Below are positions 3,637 to 6,484 of a stretch of DNA of 6,484 nt, one piece after another. Below the pieces are notes generated by a model, which was given only the letters and a program-made list of their open reading frames with translations, did no database searches and was not told the DNA's origin. The DNA comes from Acidobacteriota bacterium (GTDB taxonomy: Bacteria; Acidobacteriota; Blastocatellia; Pyrinomonadales; Pyrinomonadaceae), in contig QHXH01000199.1 of NCBI GenBank assembly GCA_003222855.1, positions 1 to 6,484 on the forward strand. The letters run 5' to 3'. A program made the position numbers and the translations under genes. The stretch's first letter is position 1; each line of letters begins with the position of its first letter.

Positions 3637-6484
3637 TTACTTGATCGTCTTAATCGGAGCCGCCGGCCGTGCCGGCAGCTTCGTCGGATGATCTTTGATC
3701 TTCGCCATCAACTCAGCGATGCCGCGCTCGAGTTGCGGATCGTGTCCGGCGATTACTGACGGCGGATCGTTTTCGACTTCGATGTCCGGATCGACACCGT
3801 AGCCCTCGATGATCCATTGGCCCTTGTTGTTCGCCAGCGCCGAGCCGGGAACAAACACGTTTCCGCCGTCGATAAGCGCACCACGATTATTGATACCCAC
3901 GACGCCTCCCCAGGATCTTTTGCCGATCAACGGGCCGAGCCCGGCTTCGCGAAACATCCACGGAAAAATGTCCCCGTCGGACGCGGAGTTCTGATCGAGC
4001 AAGGCAGCCATCGGCCCGATGAAAACTCCGTCCGGGTAAGTGTTGCCTATATCGTCCGTGCGCGCGTAGTTTATGCCGAGCAGTTTTCGGCGCAGCCGCT
4101 CGATCAGCATCCGCGAGACATTGCCGCCGCCGTTGGCGCGCACGTCGACGATCAATGCTTCCTTGTCGATCTGCGGATAGTACCACTTGATAAATTCGCG
4201 AATGCCGTTAGCACCCATGTCCGGGATGTGTATGTAACCGACGCGGCCCCCGGTCGCTTCTTCCACGCGCTTGCGATTGCGCGTCACCCAGTCGAGATAG
4301 ATCAAGTTGCCTTCATCCGTAATGGGACGATAAGAAACTACGTGCGAGCCTTCCAGGGTGGGCTTGCTGTTGACGGTCAGCGAGACTGGATTGTCCGCCT
4401 TGTTGCGCAGCATGCGATACGGATCGTCGTTAGCTTTCAGCTCGTCGCCATCGATCGTCAGGACGTAATCACCGACTTTCACGTTCACGCCGATCTCAGT
4501 CAGCGGCGAGCGGTAAAGATCTTCTTCATTTTCGCCGGCAAAGATCTTCGAGATGCGATAACGGCCGGCTGCGCGATCCAATTCAAAGCGAGCGCCGGGC
4601 AGTCCGACTCGCGGGCGCGGCGGAATCTGAAAATCGCCACCCTCGATGTAAGCATGCTGGACGGTGAGCTCAGAAATCATTTCGGCGATTACATAGTTCA
4701 AATCCGAACGATGCGCCACGTATTGCAGCAGCGGTTTATATTGCTCACGCAGCGCGACCCAATCATAGCCGTGCATGTTCGGCACATAGAACCAATCACG
4801 ATACCGGCGCCAGACCTCGTTGAAGATTTGATTCCATTCTTCAGCCGGCACACGATCGACGACCAGGCCCGCCGTCGCGACGGGCTTGCGACTCTTGTCA
4901 CCCTGCGGCGTTGCATCGTAAAGGCCAAAGCCCTGCGCACTGCGCACCAGGACCTTCGAAGCATCGCCTGACAATGCATAACCAAAAATATCATCGGCGA
5001 GCACTGTCTCTTTACGATCCTTGAACGCAAAGATCTTTAGCTGGGCAGGACGATCGCCCTGGCGTCCGTAATAAAAAGCCGGCCCAACGAAATAGAGCAG
5101 ATGACCTGCTTTCGCCGCGATGCTGCCATAGTTGTCGGCGCCAACCGGGACCCGAGCAACCCGCGTAGCGATGCCTTCAAAGTCTACAGACATGTCTGCC
5201 GGCGGCTTTGGGGTGCTCTCAGGCTTTGCTTCGGCGGGCTTGGGCTGTTCCGTCGGGGTGTCTGCTTGTTTGGCGATGCTTACTTCGTCGCTCTCAGGCG
5301 GGAATGGATTCTTAACATCTTTGCGCAAAGCCAGCGCGTAAATGTACGAGTCGCGATTCGTAGCGTAGTTGAATTCAATGTTGGAAATCTGCGGCGCGAA
5401 TTCGCGATTGCTGATGAAGTAGAGATAGTTGCCCTGCGGGTCCCATGCCGGATTGAATGCATTAAAGGTTCCTTCAGTCACACGGCGGACCTGATTGTCG
5501 GCGGCGCTCCACACGTAAACCTGCGAAAATCCGTTGCCGGTTGTTGACATGCTGAAGGCGAGAAAACTTCCACGCGGCGACCAGACATAATCACGAATCT
5601 GATTGCGCGGCGTCTTCACAATTTCCGCCATCTTTTTATCGGCGATGGTGACGACAAAAATCCTTCCATCTTTGTCAGAAAACGCGATGCGCTTGCCGTC
5701 AGCCGACCACTCTGGTTGATAACGCATGGCCGCGCCACCGCTGGTAATTTGTTGCGGCGGTTTCGATCCATCCTGCGGCACCAAATACAACTCCTCCTCG
5801 CCGCTCAAGTCAGAGATAAACGCGATCTGGGATCCGTCGGGAGACCAGGTGGGCCACTTGTCATGCGCGCCCGAAGAATGCGTCAGATTGCGCGTCGGAC
5901 CTTTCTCGATCGGGGCGCTAAAGATGTCGCCGCGCGCTGAGAACAACGCGCGCTCGCCTTTGGGGCTTAGTTCATACGACTCGATATTGTTGGCGGCCGA
6001 GACTCGGCTGGGCCGGCGCGCCAGACCATCGTCGGGCACCGTGATCGAAATGGGCGTGGTTTTTCCGCTCTTCGCATCCAGAACCTGCAATTCGCCACTC
6101 ATTTCATAAACGATGCGGCCTTCATGATCGGAACTGGGCCAGCGCAGGTCCCATTGTTTGCTGTGGGTGACCTGCGCCGTCTTGCCACTGCCAACGTTGT
6201 AAGCGTAGAGGTTGAAGTGACCATCGCGATCAGAATCGTAATAAATCGTGTCGCCAATCCACATCGGGTCGCGCGTCGCGCGTGGCCCTTCAGTGATCCG
6301 TTTGGTGTTGTTCGTTTTCAGATCGAAGGTATAGAGGACGTTCGCTTCGCCGCCGCCGTATCTTTTTTCGGATCGGAAATCACGCGACTGAGGCGAGTAA
6401 ACCATCTGCGCTCCGTCAGGAGAGTAATCGCCGGAACCGGCCTCCGGCATCGGCAGCGCCTCTGCTGGTCCGCCATCAATCGAG
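3637..6484 (-). CDS. Tricorn-like serine protease, peptidase family S41 (N-terminus beyond window)
   Basis: A large protease that degrades peptides and unfolded proteins. The frame stays open to the window edge, so the ATG at 6450 is internal and at least 948 residues are present; a signal peptide, if any, is outside. Numbering from that Met: about 1-385 is a beta-propeller with PD40/TolB-like repeats (WSPDGSQIAF near 200, WSADGKRIAF near 247, WDPQGNYLYF near 335). Residues 388-420 are a Pro/Glu/Lys-rich linker. About 420-520 looks like a second, shorter propeller portion. The core region with FYVPNMHGYDW and EL-TVQHAY follows, with His599 as the expected catalytic His. A PDZ domain lies near 645-695. 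The S41 catalytic part has VDVRANGGG (about 770) and SASDGD with nucleophile Ser824, followed by the Asp that in tricorn selects basic P1 residues; IEGYGVDPD supplies the likely catalytic Glu. Downstream on its strand is repeat B. Confidence 0.93.
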   Translation of the reverse strand, partial: SIDGGPAEALPMPEAGSGDYSPDGAQMVYSPQSRDFRSEKRYGGGEANVLYTFDLKTNNTKRITEGPRATRDPMWIGDTIYYDSDRDGHFNLYAYNVGSGKTAQVTHSKQWDLRWPSSDHEGRIVYEMSGELQVLDAKSGKTTPISITVPDDGLARRPSRVSAANNIESYELSPKGERALFSARGDIFSAPIEKGPTRNLTHSSGAHDKWPTWSPDGSQIAFISDLSGEEELYLVPQDGSKPPQQITSGGAAMRYQPEWSADGKRIAFSDKDGRIFVVTIADKKMAEIVKTPRNQIRDYVWSPRGSFLAFSMSTTGNGFSQVYVWSAADNQVRRVTEGTFNAFNPAWDPQGNYLYFISNREFAPQISNIEFNYATNRDSYIYALALRKDVKNPFPPESDEVSIAKQADTPTEQPKPAEAKPESTPKPPADMSVDFEGIATRVARVPVGADNYGSIAAKAGHLLYFVGPAFYYGRQGDRPAQLKIFAFKDRKETVLADDIFGYALSGDASKVLVRSAQGFGLYDATPQGDKSRKPVATAGLVVDRVPAEEWNQIFNEVWRRYRDWFYVPNMHGYDWVALREQYKPLLQYVAHRSDLNYVIAEMISELTVQHAYIEGGDFQIPPRPRVGLPGARFELDRAAGRYRISKIFAGENEEDLYRSPLTEIGVNVKVGDYVLTIDGDELKANDDPYRMLRNKADNPVSLTVNSKPTLEGSHVVSYRPITDEGNLIYLDWVTRNRKRVEEATGGRVGYIHIPDMGANGIREFIKWYYPQIDKEALIVDVRANGGGNVSRMLIERLRRKLLGINYARTDDIGNTYPDGVFIGPMAALLDQNSASDGDIFPWMFREAGLGPLIGKRSWGGVVGINNRGALIDGGNVFVPGSALANNKGQWIIEGYGVDPDIEVENDPPSVIAGHDPQLERGIAELMAKIKDHPTKLPARPAAPIKTIK

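Noticed and set aside
3817..4971. 384-codon open frame on the + strand
   Set aside because: It lies wholly antisense to the conserved PDZ and S41 domains of the protease; its length is explained by codon bias of the real gene, and its sequence shows no family features.
1..6484. CRISPR array, transposase or phage genes
   Set aside because: I see no regularly spaced direct repeats and no transposase, recombinase or phage-like proteins in any frame.

Overview
The window looks like chromosomal DNA of a free-living, moderately GC-rich Gram-negative bacterium. Acidobacteriota is my best guess. This rests on a large tricorn-type S41 protease, an exported aldose 1-epimerase beside an actinobacterial-type xylose isomerase, and a dispersed repeat of a kind I associate with that phylum. 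It is an inference, since no rRNA or marker gene is present.

Left part (1-2973, + strand): a sugar-catabolism operon. It holds the C-terminal half of an RbsC-type sugar ABC permease (cut by the window edge), a 37-codon remnant matching the N-terminus of galactose-1-phosphate uridylyltransferase (galT), an exported aldose 1-epimerase (galM) and a xylose isomerase (xylA). Permease and remnant overlap by ATGA, and remnant and galM overlap by ATGA, so translation may be coupled across all three. Together the genes suggest import of an aldose, anomer interconversion and isomerisation to a ketose; galactose use through galT appears lost at this site.

Middle part (2974-3636): no protein gene, but dense RNA and repeat content. 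A tRNA-Phe(GAA) on the - strand has its own strong promoter. Divergent from it, on the + strand, are a near-consensus CRP-like palindrome, a near-perfect sigma70 promoter (TTGACT, 16 nt, TATAAT) and about 136 bp that fold into several hairpins and end in an 11-bp stem followed by a T-rich tract. This is a candidate small RNA controlled by a CRP-family regulator, with the operator centred about 61.5 bp before the predicted start. It is the most likely undescribed element here. Two copies of a 32-bp repeat (28 of 32 identical, inverted relative to each other) lie in the two convergent gene gaps, one after xylA and one after the protease gene.

Right part (3637-6484, - strand): most of a tricorn-like serine protease with a beta-propeller N-terminal half, Pro-rich linker, PDZ domain and S41 catalytic domain. 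Its N-terminus runs off the window.
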